Shown: positions 1 to 5,059, numbered from the stretch's first letter. The stretch is 6,108 nucleotides of DNA from Candidatus Rhodoferax bjergmarkensis (GCA_016708345.1 JADJFX010000032.1:1-6108), one strand, 5' to 3'. Notes: generated from the sequence alone by a model not told the origin. Made by a program: numbers and translations.

Positions 1-1
1 C

Positions 2-136
2 CGCATCGAATACCGCACCCGCTGGCGCACCATCGAGACGCTGGTTGATCGCCCCGTGTATCGCAATGTCTGCCTCGATGCTGATGGCCTGCGCGAGCTC
101 AACGCAGCCATTGCAGGTCAGCCCGCCACCCCCTGA
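2..136 (+). CDS. Rz-like inner-membrane spanin (C-terminal end, 5' partial)
   Basis: The frame is open from the left edge and ends at TGA 134-136, giving 44 residues that begin RIEYRTRWRTIETL and continue with RPVYRNVCLDADGLRELNAA. I recognise the RPVYRNVCLD...GL..LN.A ending as the usual C-terminus of small phage Rz-type proteins, but this is from memory and no search was run. Rz is an inner-membrane protein with a periplasmic coiled coil; with its outer-membrane partner it fuses the two membranes at the last step of lysis. The N-terminal membrane segment lies outside the window. The identification is supported mainly by the nested lipoprotein-like frame in the +1 register at 3-278, the classical Rz/Rz1 arrangement. 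Confidence 0.7.
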   Translation, partial: RIEYRTRWRTIETLVDRPVYRNVCLDADGLRELNAAIAGQPATP

Positions 137-278
137 CCTGGCCCAACCCTGCGAGCCGCTGGCGCCCCTCGCCGACGGCATCTCCGCCACCGTCCTGCGC
201 TGGGCCGTGGCCACCGTCGAGCAGTATCAGGACTGCCAGCGCCGGCACGGGGCGCTGGTGCGGGCGTGGCCGCAGTGA
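3..278 (+). CDS. Rz1-like outer-membrane lipoprotein spanin, nested in Rz frame
   Basis: A second frame overlaps the Rz-like frame and ends at TGA 276-278. It shows a short hydrophobic run followed by a lipobox-like LMAC (MSASMLMACASS, the Met being ATG 66), then a proline run (PPPP) and PCEPL, then ATVLRWA and a Cys-containing tail ending RAWPQ. Lipobox, proline-rich segment and nesting in Rz are the hallmarks of Rz1, the o-spanin anchored in the outer membrane. The start is uncertain: TTG 45 and ATG 66 are possible, but a basic RRW just upstream of the hydrophobic stretch suggests that translation starts further left, beyond the window edge, so the gene is given as open at the 5' end. There are no other lysis genes in view. 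Confidence 0.72.
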   Translation, partial: ASNTAPAGAPSRRWLIAPCIAMSASMLMACASSTQPLQVSPPPPDLAQPCEPLAPLADGISATVLRWAVATVEQYQDCQRRHGALVRAWPQ

Positions 279-280
279 TC

Positions 281-296
281 GTTACGCGCGTACAAT
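281..296 (+). promoter_or_regulatory. Palindromic operator-like site overlapping a -10-like box
   Basis: GTTACGCGCGTAC at 281-293 is a near-perfect palindrome, and its right end runs into TACAAT (291-296), a good -10 match. I see no convincing -35 about 17 bp upstream. If transcription starts about 7 nt after the -10 box it begins at the ATG (303), and there is no Shine-Dalgarno before that ATG, so a leaderless message is possible. The same palindrome recurs at 539-552. A regulatory role is inferred from the repetition. Confidence 0.5.
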
Positions 297-302
297 CCGC
301 AC

Positions 303-515
303 ATGACCGACCCCAAGCCACTCACCCTGGCGCAGCGCGTGCGCGCCAGCGAGCAACGCAGCATCGATGCCGGCGCCATCCGCATGCCTGGCGGACTGCT
401 GCCCGCCGAGGCCGCCCAGGCGCTCGACGCCCTGGTGGCAGCCAACTGGGCACCCAGCCGCACCGCCGCCATCGCCCGCGCCCTGGTCGAGGCGTGCAAT
501 AACCACGCGATTTAG
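303..515 (+). CDS. 70-residue putative DNA-binding protein (RHH/CopG-like?)
   Basis: ATG 303 to TAG 513-515. The N-terminal half contains LAQRVRASEQRSIDAG. The second half reads MPGGLLPAEAAQALDAL and then APSRTAAIARALVEA. The pattern is a short strand-like segment, then a helix, then a helix with a small-residue turn (ANWAPSRTAAI), which resembles ribbon-helix-helix proteins, and the size suits that family. The fold is inferred from the pattern only. The gene sits between two copies of the same palindrome (281-293 and 539-552), the arrangement expected if its product represses its own transcription and that of the next gene. The start lacks a Shine-Dalgarno and may be leaderless. I recall similar short proteins in betaproteobacterial phages, but their function is not known to me. 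Confidence 0.68.
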   Translation: MTDPKPLTLAQRVRASEQRSIDAGAIRMPGGLLPAEAAQALDALVAANWAPSRTAAIARALVEACNNHAI

Positions 516-534
516 TCGGGTTCTTTTTATTTGC

Positions 535-563
535 TTGCGTTACGCGCGTAACTGCGCCATAAT
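535..563 (+). promoter_or_regulatory. Sigma70-like promoter with a palindromic operator in the spacer
   Basis: TTGCGT (535-540) and CATAAT (558-563) are separated by 17 bp, a good sigma70-type promoter. The perfect 14-bp palindrome GTTACGCGCGTAAC (539-552) occupies the -35 edge and the spacer, an ideal place for a repressor. Transcription would start near 570 and leave a leader of about 94 nt before the gene at 664. The other copy of the palindrome lies at 281-293. Confidence 0.62.
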
Positions 564-629
564 ACATACATGGTGGTCGAGATTGATTGCCACCCGCACC
601 AGGTAGCGGCATACATACCGGGCGTGATT

Positions 630-646
630 CCCGCCACGAGAGCGGG
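630..646 (+). promoter_or_regulatory. Small hairpin in the leader of the gene at 664
   Basis: CCCGC (630-634) and GCGGG (642-646) can pair around a 7-nt loop, just upstream of the purine-rich ribosome binding site AAGGAAA near 651-657. It could tune translation of the gene at 664, or mean nothing. There is no U-tract, so it is not a classical terminator. Confidence 0.25.
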
Positions 647-663
647 CAGAAAAGGAAAGCATC

Positions 664-966
664 ATGACTACCAACCACTACGGCACCGTGACCTACGAGG
701 GCAAGGTCTACACCCTCACACGCAACAGGCGTACGCTGACAACTACGGCACAGACGGCGACGTGGCCTACTACGCATCGGCAGTCGACGCTGATGGCACC
801 GACTACAAGGTGACGTGGCATTGCACCCCGGAATACGAGGCCGCCGAGGCGCGTGTCCAAGCAGCCTACAACGACGGTAACGAGCCCGACGGTCGAGACC
901 TCTCTCTGGTGGAGGACGAGCAACGCCTGTGACTGGGCGACCCCTTACGACGTGATCGAGGCATAA
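664..966 (+). pseudogene. Phage-type small acidic protein gene with two compensating frameshifts
   Basis: ATG 664 follows a good ribosome binding site (AAGGAAA). It reads MTTNHYGTVTYEGKVYTLT in one frame, which closes at about 812. The natural continuation, QQAYADNYGTDGDVAYYAS and on to DLSLVEDE, lies in another frame from about 720 to 920. The ending ACDWATPYDVIEA and TAA 964-966 is back in the first frame. Joined, the pieces give a coherent acidic protein of about 100 residues, rich in Tyr and Asp, of a kind I associate with betaproteobacterial phages and mobile elements. Two extra bases near 718-724 and a loss of AG near 920 would explain both shifts. I see no slippery heptamer, so this is a damaged gene or a pair of sequence errors rather than programmed frameshifting. 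Function unknown. The promoter at 535-563 probably drives it. Confidence 0.6.
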
Positions 967-967
967 C

Positions 968-1324
968 GTGCGCAGCACCGTCATCATCCCAGCGCGGTGC
1001 TGCTACGTCAGCACCGTCTCCGGCCGCCACGGTGTGGCGGCCACAGGGCGCCCGCGCCGCGCTCGCGCCCACGATGCGGCCGCGCGCCGCTCAACTCATG
1101 ATCCAGTATGCGCAGTCAATCCTGAGGGCGGCGACTTGATGGCTCCGCCCGATTGGATCTGGTGCCCGCTCACCTGCGCTCAGTGCCCGCCCATGCCGGC
1201 CCCGCTTGACCTGGCCAGCAGGCGCTTTGGCCGCTTGCAGGTGTTGGAGCGCGCCGAAGCTGGTGCCCGCCCCGCATGGCGTTGCCGCTGCGACTTCACC
1301 CCTTGCCCTCCTTCGCGTCTGTGA
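968..1324 (+). CDS. Cys-rich phage-type protein, zinc-binding C-terminus truncated
   Basis: GTG 968 lies one base after the preceding TAA, with GAGG about 6 nt upstream; the frame runs to TGA 1322-1324. The first part (to about residue 57) is arginine- and alanine-rich and unconvincing. From the internal ATG 1139 the protein reads MAPPDWIWCPLTCAQCPP and then RRFGRLQVLERAEAG and WRCRCDF. RFGRLxVLER...WRCRCDCG is a familiar start of small phage and HNH-associated zinc-binding proteins; here the final CDCG has become CDF and then an unrelated tail TPCPPSRL. The break is exactly at the convergent junction with the leftward gene ending at 1296. The real gene may be only 1139-1324, and it looks like a 3'-truncated remnant. 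Cys pairs are C..CAQC in the N-part and CRC at the break. Confidence 0.45.
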   Translation: MRSTVIIPARCCYVSTVSGRHGVAATGRPRRARAHDAAARRSTHDPVCAVNPEGGDLMAPPDWIWCPLTCAQCPPMPAPLDLASRRFGRLQVLERAEAGARPAWRCRCDFTPCPPSRL

Positions 1325-1330
1325 AGTCGC
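1290..1330. repeat. 10-bp perfect inverted repeat at the convergent junction
   Basis: GCGACTTCAC (1290-1299) and GTGAAGTCGC (1321-1330) are perfect inverted copies around a 21-nt loop. The left arm holds the last codons of the rightward zinc-protein motif and the stop codon of the leftward gene; the right arm encodes GDF-T of the leftward protein. It could act as a weak bidirectional terminator stem (no T-tract is visible), or it could mark a microhomology used when the two gene blocks were joined. Confidence 0.5.
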
Positions 1331-1535
1331 CACACAAGTGATCGCGCCGCGTCATGATGTGACCTGATGGTGGCGTCAACGACGGGGACGTGATGCCGAG
1401 CATCGAGATTCGATCCAAGCCCGCCACCGGCGCTGTCCGTGTGCAGTCGCCGACGACGGAGTTGTATGGCTCCCACCAGCGGCATGCGGCGCAGCATTGA
1501 CTGTGGGCGGCGACGAACGCCTTGCGCTCACGCAT
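1296..1535 (-). CDS. 79-residue Cys/His phage-type putative zinc-binding protein
   Basis: The ATG at 1535 has an excellent ribosome binding site, AAGGAG with a 7-nt gap, and overlaps the preceding gene by 8 nt (ATGCGTGA). The stop is TGA at 1298-1296. Cys14, Cys15 and Cys18 (CCAACRWWEP) are followed by GDCTRTAPV (Cys31) and finally GHIMTRRDHLCGDF (His59, His66, Cys68). This CxxC...GxC...H.mTr.dH.CGdF pattern is typical of small zinc-binding proteins of phages and mobile elements and predicts one structural metal site. No enzymatic motif is visible. It is the last gene of the leftward block; its stop codon falls in the inverted repeat at 1290-1330. Confidence 0.8.
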   Translation of the reverse strand: MRERKAFVAAHSQCCAACRWWEPYNSVVGDCTRTAPVAGLDRISMLGITSPSLTPPSGHIMTRRDHLCGDFTDAKEGKG

Positions 1536-2166
1536 CGCTCGACTCCTTCGCCCCTGCGCGGATGGCGTCAACACAGTGGATCGCCGCGCGCACCGCTTCG
1601 TCCAGCGTGAATCCTCGCCCGCTCGCGTACAGCGCGTTCACCTCCTGATCTTCCTCGCTCATGGCGAGCCATGCGGCGCGGTTCCGCCCTGTACGCGTCA
1701 GCAGCACGCTGCCCGGCTTGAACGCATCGGCAGCGTTCGACGAGAAGTCGGCAGAGTAGAAAGCCCAGCCCTCGGGCATCTGCGGCTCCCTCTCTTTCGC
1801 CACCGCAGCGGCAACCTGGGATGCAGGCACCAACCGCACGGCCCGGTGCGGTGCCATGCGTGGGTATGACACGTCTGCATCGGCTGCCAACTCTTTGGCG
1901 TCAGCCTCATCAGCGCAGAGCGTTGCCATGCCGTCGTTAGTGAGCACATACCAGCGCGCGGCAACGGGTGTCGCAGTTCCAGCAGCGGCGGCAGCGTGGC
2001 CGGCTTGGTAGGCCGCATCCATCAGCCCGAAGTAGCGGGCCGAGTCGGTGTAGCGGCCGGTTTTCGAGTCGATGACCGTGTGGTCGTGACGCTTCTTGAG
2101 GCCAAGGTGCGTTTCGATGAGGGCGTAGCCAACATCCTCGCTGATCTGCGTGGTGTCGGTGGTCAT
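1528..2166 (-). CDS. 212-residue phage-type hypothetical protein
   Basis: The start is ATG 2166 (MTTDTTQISEDVGYAL), which overlaps the previous stop as ATGA and has GAGG 8 nt upstream; an in-frame upstream Met (2187) lies inside the previous gene and is not needed. The stop is TGA 1530-1528. The N-terminal half has a helical segment ending YQAGHAAAAAGTATPVA, which looks like a linker. The C-terminal part reads GWAFYSADFSSNAADAF, then GSVLLTRTG..R.AW, and GRGFTLDEAV. I remember similar YSADFS...GSV.L.R....W...SGRG.TL.EA modules from Comamonadaceae phage and prophage proteins of unknown function. It is soluble, with no signal peptide. It is translationally coupled to both neighbours. Confidence 0.82.
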   Translation of the reverse strand: MTTDTTQISEDVGYALIETHLGLKKRHDHTVIDSKTGRYTDSARYFGLMDAAYQAGHAAAAAGTATPVAARWYVLTNDGMATLCADEADAKELAADADVSYPRMAPHRAVRLVPASQVAAAVAKEREPQMPEGWAFYSADFSSNAADAFKPGSVLLTRTGRNRAAWLAMSEEDQEVNALYASGRGFTLDEAVRAAIHCVDAIRAGAKESSDA

Positions 2167-2339
2167 GATTCGATCCTCGATGGGCACCGCTCGCCAGCAA
2201 GCGGCGGCGCAAGGGTGTAAACCTGATATTCAGGCCGTCCGGGCGATGTGCGCCGAAGGCAGTTGATGCAGTCGGCGTGCAGCGTGCTGTCTGGCAGCAG
2301 GCGTCCAGTGCAGCGGCTGTAGTCGTAGGGCAGGGTCAT
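2163..2339 (-). CDS. 58-residue Cys-rich phage-type small protein
   Basis: ATG 2339 has GGAG 7 nt upstream and overlaps the previous stop (ATGA); the stop TGA 2165-2163 overlaps the next ATG in the same way. The protein starts MTLPYDYSRCTGRLLPDS and has Cys10, Cys24, Cys27 (DCINC) and Cys52 (ERCPSRI), so four Cys that could bind one zinc ion. The pattern YDYSRC.G......C..C.RR......Y.......C is common among small phage proteins. Function unknown. It is a member of the tightly coupled leftward block. Confidence 0.77.
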   Translation of the reverse strand: MTLPYDYSRCTGRLLPDSTLHADCINCLRRTSPGRPEYQVYTLAPPLAGERCPSRIES

Positions 2340-2461
2340 GATGGCTCTCCCTTCGCTTCGCCTGCTCGGATGGCGTCTGGTGCTTCGGGCAACGTGACCC
2401 GCGCATCCCCTTGTTGTGCGGCAGGTTGGGGCGCCCGCAGCGCTTCGATGTTGGTGTTCAT
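2336..2461 (-). CDS. 41-residue small protein linking the array to the downstream block
   Basis: ATG 2461 overlaps the stop of the 77-residue gene as ATGA, and the stop TGA 2338-2336 overlaps the next ATG. The protein reads MNTNIEALRAPQPAAQQGD, continues with VTLPEAPDAIRAGEAKG and ends EPS. No Shine-Dalgarno is visible in front of it, so it would depend on re-initiation from the gene upstream. The array core site GTTAGGG (2464-2470) begins two bases before this start codon, so the array was joined exactly at the border of this gene. There are no domains; it is Ala/Pro/Glu-rich and probably disordered. It may be the truncated rest of a longer gene, or only a coupling peptide. Confidence 0.5.
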   Translation of the reverse strand: MNTNIEALRAPQPAAQQGDARVTLPEAPDAIRAGEAKGEPS

Positions 2462-2691
2462 GTGTTAGGGCGCAATTCGCGCATCCGGCAGCGAATCCAA
2501 GCAATCAGGCCTGGAACAACTCGGCAGTCGGCTTCATGGATTCCGCCGCTAACGTCGAGAGCCCGCCACTTGCAGGCCATTACTTTCGGCCAGTCGGGGT
2601 CTTGCCTCACAAAGTGCCGCTCCCCGGTCCTGTACCAAGTGCCTTTCCATCCACTGTCGTGGTTCGTCACTTCTACAAGCTGAGTTTTCAT
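2458..2691 (-). CDS. Cassette c0: 77-residue hypothetical protein
   Basis: ATG 2691 has GGAG 6 nt upstream and lies about 30 nt inside the cassette, which begins (on this strand) with GTTAGGGCGC. The protein starts MKTQLVEVTNHDSGWKGTWY and contains YRTGERHFVRQDPDWPK, two Cys (one in MACKW, one in EADCRVV) and a basic C-terminus IRCRMRELRPNT. I do not recognise the family; it is soluble and Trp-rich. Its last four codons (RPNT) and its TGA cross the core site and lie partly in flanking DNA, so the C-terminus was completed by whatever the cassette was joined to. The stop overlaps the ATG of the 41-residue gene (ATGA). Confidence 0.72.
   Translation of the reverse strand: MKTQLVEVTNHDSGWKGTWYRTGERHFVRQDPDWPKVMACKWRALDVSGGIHEADCRVVPGLIAWIRCRMRELRPNT
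2464..2473 (+). other. Lone core site at the left end of the array
   Basis: GTTAGGGCGC is the mirror image of GCGCCCTAAC at 2711-2720, the other end of the same cassette. To its left I find no partner RYYYAAC box and no palindrome. This is what an attI-cassette joint or an insertion at a secondary (non-attI) site would look like. In conventional terms, the + strand to the left would be the attI side. Confidence 0.6.
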
Positions 2692-2713
2692 TTCCTGCTC
2701 CGTTGTGGTTGCG

Positions 2714-2769
2714 CCCTAACAATTCATTCAACCCGACGCATACGGCGCGGCTTAACTCAGGTGTTAGGC
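2714..2769 (+). repeat. attC site 1 (56 bp)
   Basis: The left core is CCCTAAC (2714-2720) and the right core GTTAGGC (2763-2769). The inner arms are ATTCAACCCG and GCGGCTTAACT. The left arm has an extra C (TTCAA against TTAA in the complement of the right arm), the extrahelical base that sets the orientation. AACAATTCATTCAA...CGGCTTAACTCAGG is nearly the textbook sequence of attC sites such as that of aadA cassettes. Confidence 0.88.
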
Positions 2770-3264
2770 CCCAAGATCTGACCGTCCAGCGCGTTCAAGC
2801 GCCGAATTCACAGCGGCCCGTACTTCCGCCAAAGGCGCGTCAATCATGGCGTCGAGCCGCTCACGCGACGGCGCGTCGTGGCCTAGCTTGATCGCTTCTT
2901 TGGGGTTCGCTACCACTGCCAGCGGGCAAGTGTCCCAATCCTGCAGGCGCAGCCATCGGTAGCGTTCGGCATCCCGTTGCAGTGCCTCACATGCGGCTTG
3001 ATGGCCGTCTTTGAATCCAGCGTCATATCCGGCGCTCCACTGTGCCGGGTGCGTCGGCTCGCCGTTGCGCGCTTCAACCGCAGAAGCCCATTGTTCGGCC
3101 GTTGGCACCATCACGCGATGCGCGCACGTCAGGGTGTCATAGTGGCTCTTGCACGCGCCTTGCACGCGCTCCTCGCACCATACGCACATCGTCGCGGCAT
3201 CGTCCGCGCGCTCTTCGATCTTCGCCATGTTCATGCACCACTCCTTGGTCATTTCAACTTTCAT
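2764..3264 (-). CDS. Cassette c1: 166-residue phage-type Cys-rich protein
   Basis: The start is ATG 3264, with GGAG 6 nt upstream; an upstream GTG (3276) is in frame but the Shine-Dalgarno favours the ATG. The stop TAA (2766-2764) is made by the attC core itself (complement of GTTAGGC). The protein starts MKVEMTKEWCMNMAKIEERA, then has C27VWC30, C38 and C47, a possible zinc knuckle. A middle segment AQWSAGYDAGFKDGHQAACEAL is followed by DAERYRWLR (98-106), and LDAMID at 137-142. TKEWCM, DAERYRWLR and LDA.ID modules recur in many mosaic small proteins of betaproteobacterial phages; their function is unknown. The gene fills its cassette, and the 25-nt leader holds only core site and ribosome binding site. 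Confidence 0.83.
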   Translation of the reverse strand: MKVEMTKEWCMNMAKIEERADDAATMCVWCEERVQGACKSHYDTLTCAHRVMVPTAEQWASAVEARNGEPTHPAQWSAGYDAGFKDGHQAACEALQRDAERYRWLRLQDWDTCPLAVVANPKEAIKLGHDAPSRERLDAMIDAPLAEVRAAVNSALERAGRSDLGA

Positions 3265-3281
3265 CACGTTCTCCACGTTGG

Positions 3282-3335
3282 GCCTAACAACTCGGTCAAG
3301 CGGACCGAGTACGGCCGCTTACCTCAGCGTTAACG
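3282..3335 (+). repeat. attC site 2 (54 bp), degenerate right core
   Basis: The left core is GCCTAAC (3282-3288). The arms are CGGTCAAGCGG and CCGCTTACC, with the extra C again on the left. The right core is GTTAACG (3329-3335), which departs from GTTRRRY. The hairpin is otherwise intact, with a central CCG-AGTA-CGG. The stop codon of the c2 gene lies inside this site. Confidence 0.8.
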
Positions 3336-3694
3336 GGCAAGTCGGCTTCGGTCACGGCCAGTTGTCGTGGCTTGCCAACCATCGTGTAGTAAATACTCAC
3401 GTCCACATGCTTTTTCGCCCATGTATCCAGCAGCGTCTGCAGTTCGACCTGCGCGTCACGCGACACAGAAAACGGGTTGTCCCATGCCTCGCCGATCAGG
3501 TCGTACCCGCGCTCGTCGGCAAGTTCCAATACCTGCGCAGCGTCTAGGGCTTGTTGTGGCTCCATCGGCAAGAAGTCGGCTTCCCAATAGATCGTCCCTG
3601 CTGCAAGGCGCCCATCGCTGTCCAGTTCATCCAGCGCATCGCCAACGGTCTCGTGACTGTAGTTTTCGTCGTCGGTGCTGTAGTAGGTTTTCAT
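3296..3694 (-). CDS. Cassette c2: 132-residue acidic phage-type protein with attC-encoded tail
   Basis: ATG 3694 follows AGGAG at about 7 nt and is 29 nt from the core. The protein starts MKTYYSTDDENYSHETVGDA, followed by LDELDSDGRLAAGTIYWEAD, a helical Ala/Gln/Leu segment, ADERGYDLIGEAWDNPF, and TWAKKHVDVSIYY (91-103). It is strongly acidic. I associate MKTYYSTDDE...GDA.DELDSDGRL...YWEAD with a phage family of unknown function. The expected family end seems to be near TEADLP (115-120). The frame then continues VNAEVSGRTRSA through the right core (GTT AAC = V121 N122) and the arm of attC site 2 before TGA. The last 12 residues are therefore attC-encoded and probably not functional. Confidence 0.83.
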   Translation of the reverse strand: MKTYYSTDDENYSHETVGDALDELDSDGRLAAGTIYWEADFLPMEPQQALDAAQVLELADERGYDLIGEAWDNPFSVSRDAQVELQTLLDTWAKKHVDVSIYYTMVGKPRQLAVTEADLPVNAEVSGRTRSA

Positions 3695-3716
3695 CTTCGT
3701 CTCCTGCGGGCTTGCC

Positions 3717-3776
3717 CGCTAACAGTTCATTCAAGCCGACCGAAGGACGGTCGGCGGCTTAACTCAGGTGTTAGGT
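3717..3776 (+). repeat. attC site 3 (60 bp)
   Basis: The cores are CGCTAAC (3717-3723) and GTTAGGT (3770-3776). The arms are ATTCAAGCCG and CGGCTTAACT, with the extra C on the left. The central stem is extended, with GCCGACCG pairing to CGGTCGGC around AAGGA. The outer part is nearly identical to site 1. Confidence 0.88.
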
Positions 3777-4102
3777 GCCTGCCTTCATCACGGCGTCCAT
3801 ATGCTCACGAGCCAAGCCACGCAGCATCTCGCGCCGTTCCTGCACGCTCAAAATCTGCTTGATGTCGGTCGCCAGTTCGGTCGCCATGTGATTCACCATC
3901 CTGTCGGCCAGTTCGCTTTCCAGCCGCTCGGCAATCTTGGCCTTCAGCTTCGCGCTATCCACCAAACGCCAGCATTCCGCCACCCACTCCACCGGCACCT
4001 TCGGTCGGCTTTCGTAGTTCGGCATCAACCAGCCACCGTCCTGCACGAAATTCAGCACCGCTTTCTCTGCGGCCTCCTTCACTGCTTTTCAAAATCGGTC
4101 AC
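3771..4102 (-). CDS. Cassette c3: ~110-residue helical protein, probable 1-base frameshift near start
   Basis: The body reads KEAAEKAVLNFVQDGGWLMP, then NYESRPKVPVEWVAECWRLV, then a long charged helical stretch (KLKAKIAERLESELADRMV) and KQILSVQERREMLRGLAREH. The stop TAA (3773-3771) comes from the attC core. The open frame has only a poor GTG (4082) start. A good ribosome binding site, AAGGAG (4114-4109), sits 6 nt before GTG 4102, which reads VTDFEK and then hits TGA. One extra A in the run GAAAAGC (4090-4085) would join the pieces as TDFEKAVKEAAEKA, a natural amphipathic helix. This suggests a 1-base deletion or sequence error. ATG 4108 abuts the ribosome binding site and is less likely. 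I do not recognise a family; it is soluble and mostly alpha-helical. Confidence 0.65.
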
Positions 4103-4139
4103 GTCCATCTCCTTGTAAAGTCGGTTCTGGCGATACGGC

Positions 4140-4206
4140 ACCTAACACGTCGCTCAACACGGACTGGCGCAAGATGCCGCGCCAGCCGGTTAGCTAGGCG
4201 TTGGGG
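4140..4206 (+). repeat. attC site 4 (67 bp), most divergent
   Basis: The cores are ACCTAAC (4140-4146) and GTTGGGG (4200-4206). The arms CGCTCAACACGG and CCGGTTAGCTAG pair with the extra C on the left (CTCAAC against CTAAC). The central stem ACTGGCGC / GCGCCAG lies around AAGATGCC. The sequence differs from the other sites but the anatomy is the same. Confidence 0.78.
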
Positions 4207-4213
4207 CGCATTC

Positions 4214-5038
4214 CTACTGCCTAGAGAAGGCGCTGCTGCCTTCGTACAGTTCAGCGCGGGCATGCCCCAGGTCAAGCACTTCCTGCGCCGTGCGTTGTTC
4301 CGACAGGCGGCAGTAATCCGGGTTCACTTCCAACCCCAAAAACTGTCGCCCCAGCGTCTTTGCCGCCTTGCATGTGGTGCCGCTTCCGCTGAATGGATCA
4401 AGCACCAAATCGCCCGGGTTGCTCCATGTCGCAATGTGGTCACGCGCAAGGTCAAACGGAAACGGGGCCGGGTGTTCGTTGCCCTCACGGCTCTTGTCCA
4501 TATCCCAGACATTGGTGCGCAGCCCGAACTCCGGTATCTCTTGGCGCTCCTTCGATGCGGCGCCGTACTTCGGGGAACGCCCGCCGCTTGTGGTCTGCGT
4601 GCTGGTCCCTGCCCATGCGTTGCGCCTGTCTGCAAGCCTGTTGCTTGTCTTTGGCTTGCCCTTCGTCACCACAAACATGTACTCGGCACTTTGCGGGTAA
4701 GCGTCGTTGTTGCCGTTCGCGCCGGCTGGCGGCTTGTTCCATATCATCGTATCCAGCAAGTTCAGGCCCAGCCGCTTGAAGTGCAGCGCCTGCTCCATGC
4801 TGCTGCCCGTCTCGCTGCCGTCCTTCGTGGCGTCGGCCACCACCCACACAATCACGCCGCCAGGCTTCAGCACGCGCTTCAGTTGCCACGCCACGCCAAA
4901 GAAGTCCCAGCTATGCCCGCCGTAGGTGCGCAGGTCGTCATAGGGCGGGCTCGTCACCACCAGGTCAACGCACTCGCGCGGCATCTTGCCCAACAAGTCG
5001 CAGTTGTCGCCACAGTGAATCCGGTTCAGTTCAAGCAT
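4214..5038 (-). CDS. Cassette c4: beta-class DNA methyltransferase (N4-cytosine or N6-adenine)
   Basis: The start is ATG 5038 (MLELNRIHCGDN), with GGAG 10 nt upstream and the core site 28 nt upstream; the longer frame to 5077 would begin inside attC. TAG ends it at 4214, giving 274 residues. The catalytic motif IV TSPPYDD is at 29-35, EHPAPFPFDLARDHI (motif X-like) at about 188-202, and the SAM-binding motif I DPFSGSGTT at 214-222, followed by GRQFLGLEVNPDYC. The order IV-TRD-X-I is that of the beta class (N6/N4-Mtase family). TSPPY is seen most often in N4-cytosine enzymes, but the base modified cannot be decided here. The target-recognition region is about 100-185. No restriction enzyme is adjacent in this cassette, so it is an orphan enzyme, likely protecting phage DNA from host restriction or marking it. 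All core motifs look intact. Confidence 0.94.
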   Translation of the reverse strand: MLELNRIHCGDNCDLLGKMPRECVDLVVTSPPYDDLRTYGGHSWDFFGVAWQLKRVLKPGGVIVWVVADATKDGSETGSSMEQALHFKRLGLNLLDTMIWNKPPAGANGNNDAYPQSAEYMFVVTKGKPKTSNRLADRRNAWAGTSTQTTSGGRSPKYGAASKERQEIPEFGLRTNVWDMDKSREGNEHPAPFPFDLARDHIATWSNPGDLVLDPFSGSGTTCKAAKTLGRQFLGLEVNPDYCRLSEQRTAQEVLDLGHARAELYEGSSAFSRQ

Positions 5039-5059
5039 CGTCTTGTTTCTCCACCAGCG

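Noticed and set aside
570..663. Leader peptide from ATG 570 in the leader of the gene at 664
   Set aside because: No ribosome binding site precedes ATG 570, and the apparent open frame only runs into the frameshifted part of the next gene.
322..987. Leftward open frame of 221 codons
   Set aside because: Arg/Pro/Cys-rich composition typical of antisense frames in GC-rich DNA; it overlaps the putative repressor and promoter region on the other strand.
969..1139. Alternative rightward frame ending TMRPRAAQLMIQYAQS...T at TGA 1137-1139, overlapping ATG 1139
   Set aside because: The ending and the TGATG overlap look gene-like, but there is no ATG or ribosome binding site for a full frame, and the frame is not clearly better than 968-1324. 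With frameshifts just upstream it remains undecided, so it is not listed as a gene.
3768..4118. Rightward open frame of 116 codons in cassette c3, in the orientation expected for a normal cassette gene
   Set aside because: It is a His/Leu-rich antisense shadow that begins inside the attC core without a ribosome binding site, while the opposite strand gives a coherent charged helical protein and stops at the core TAA.
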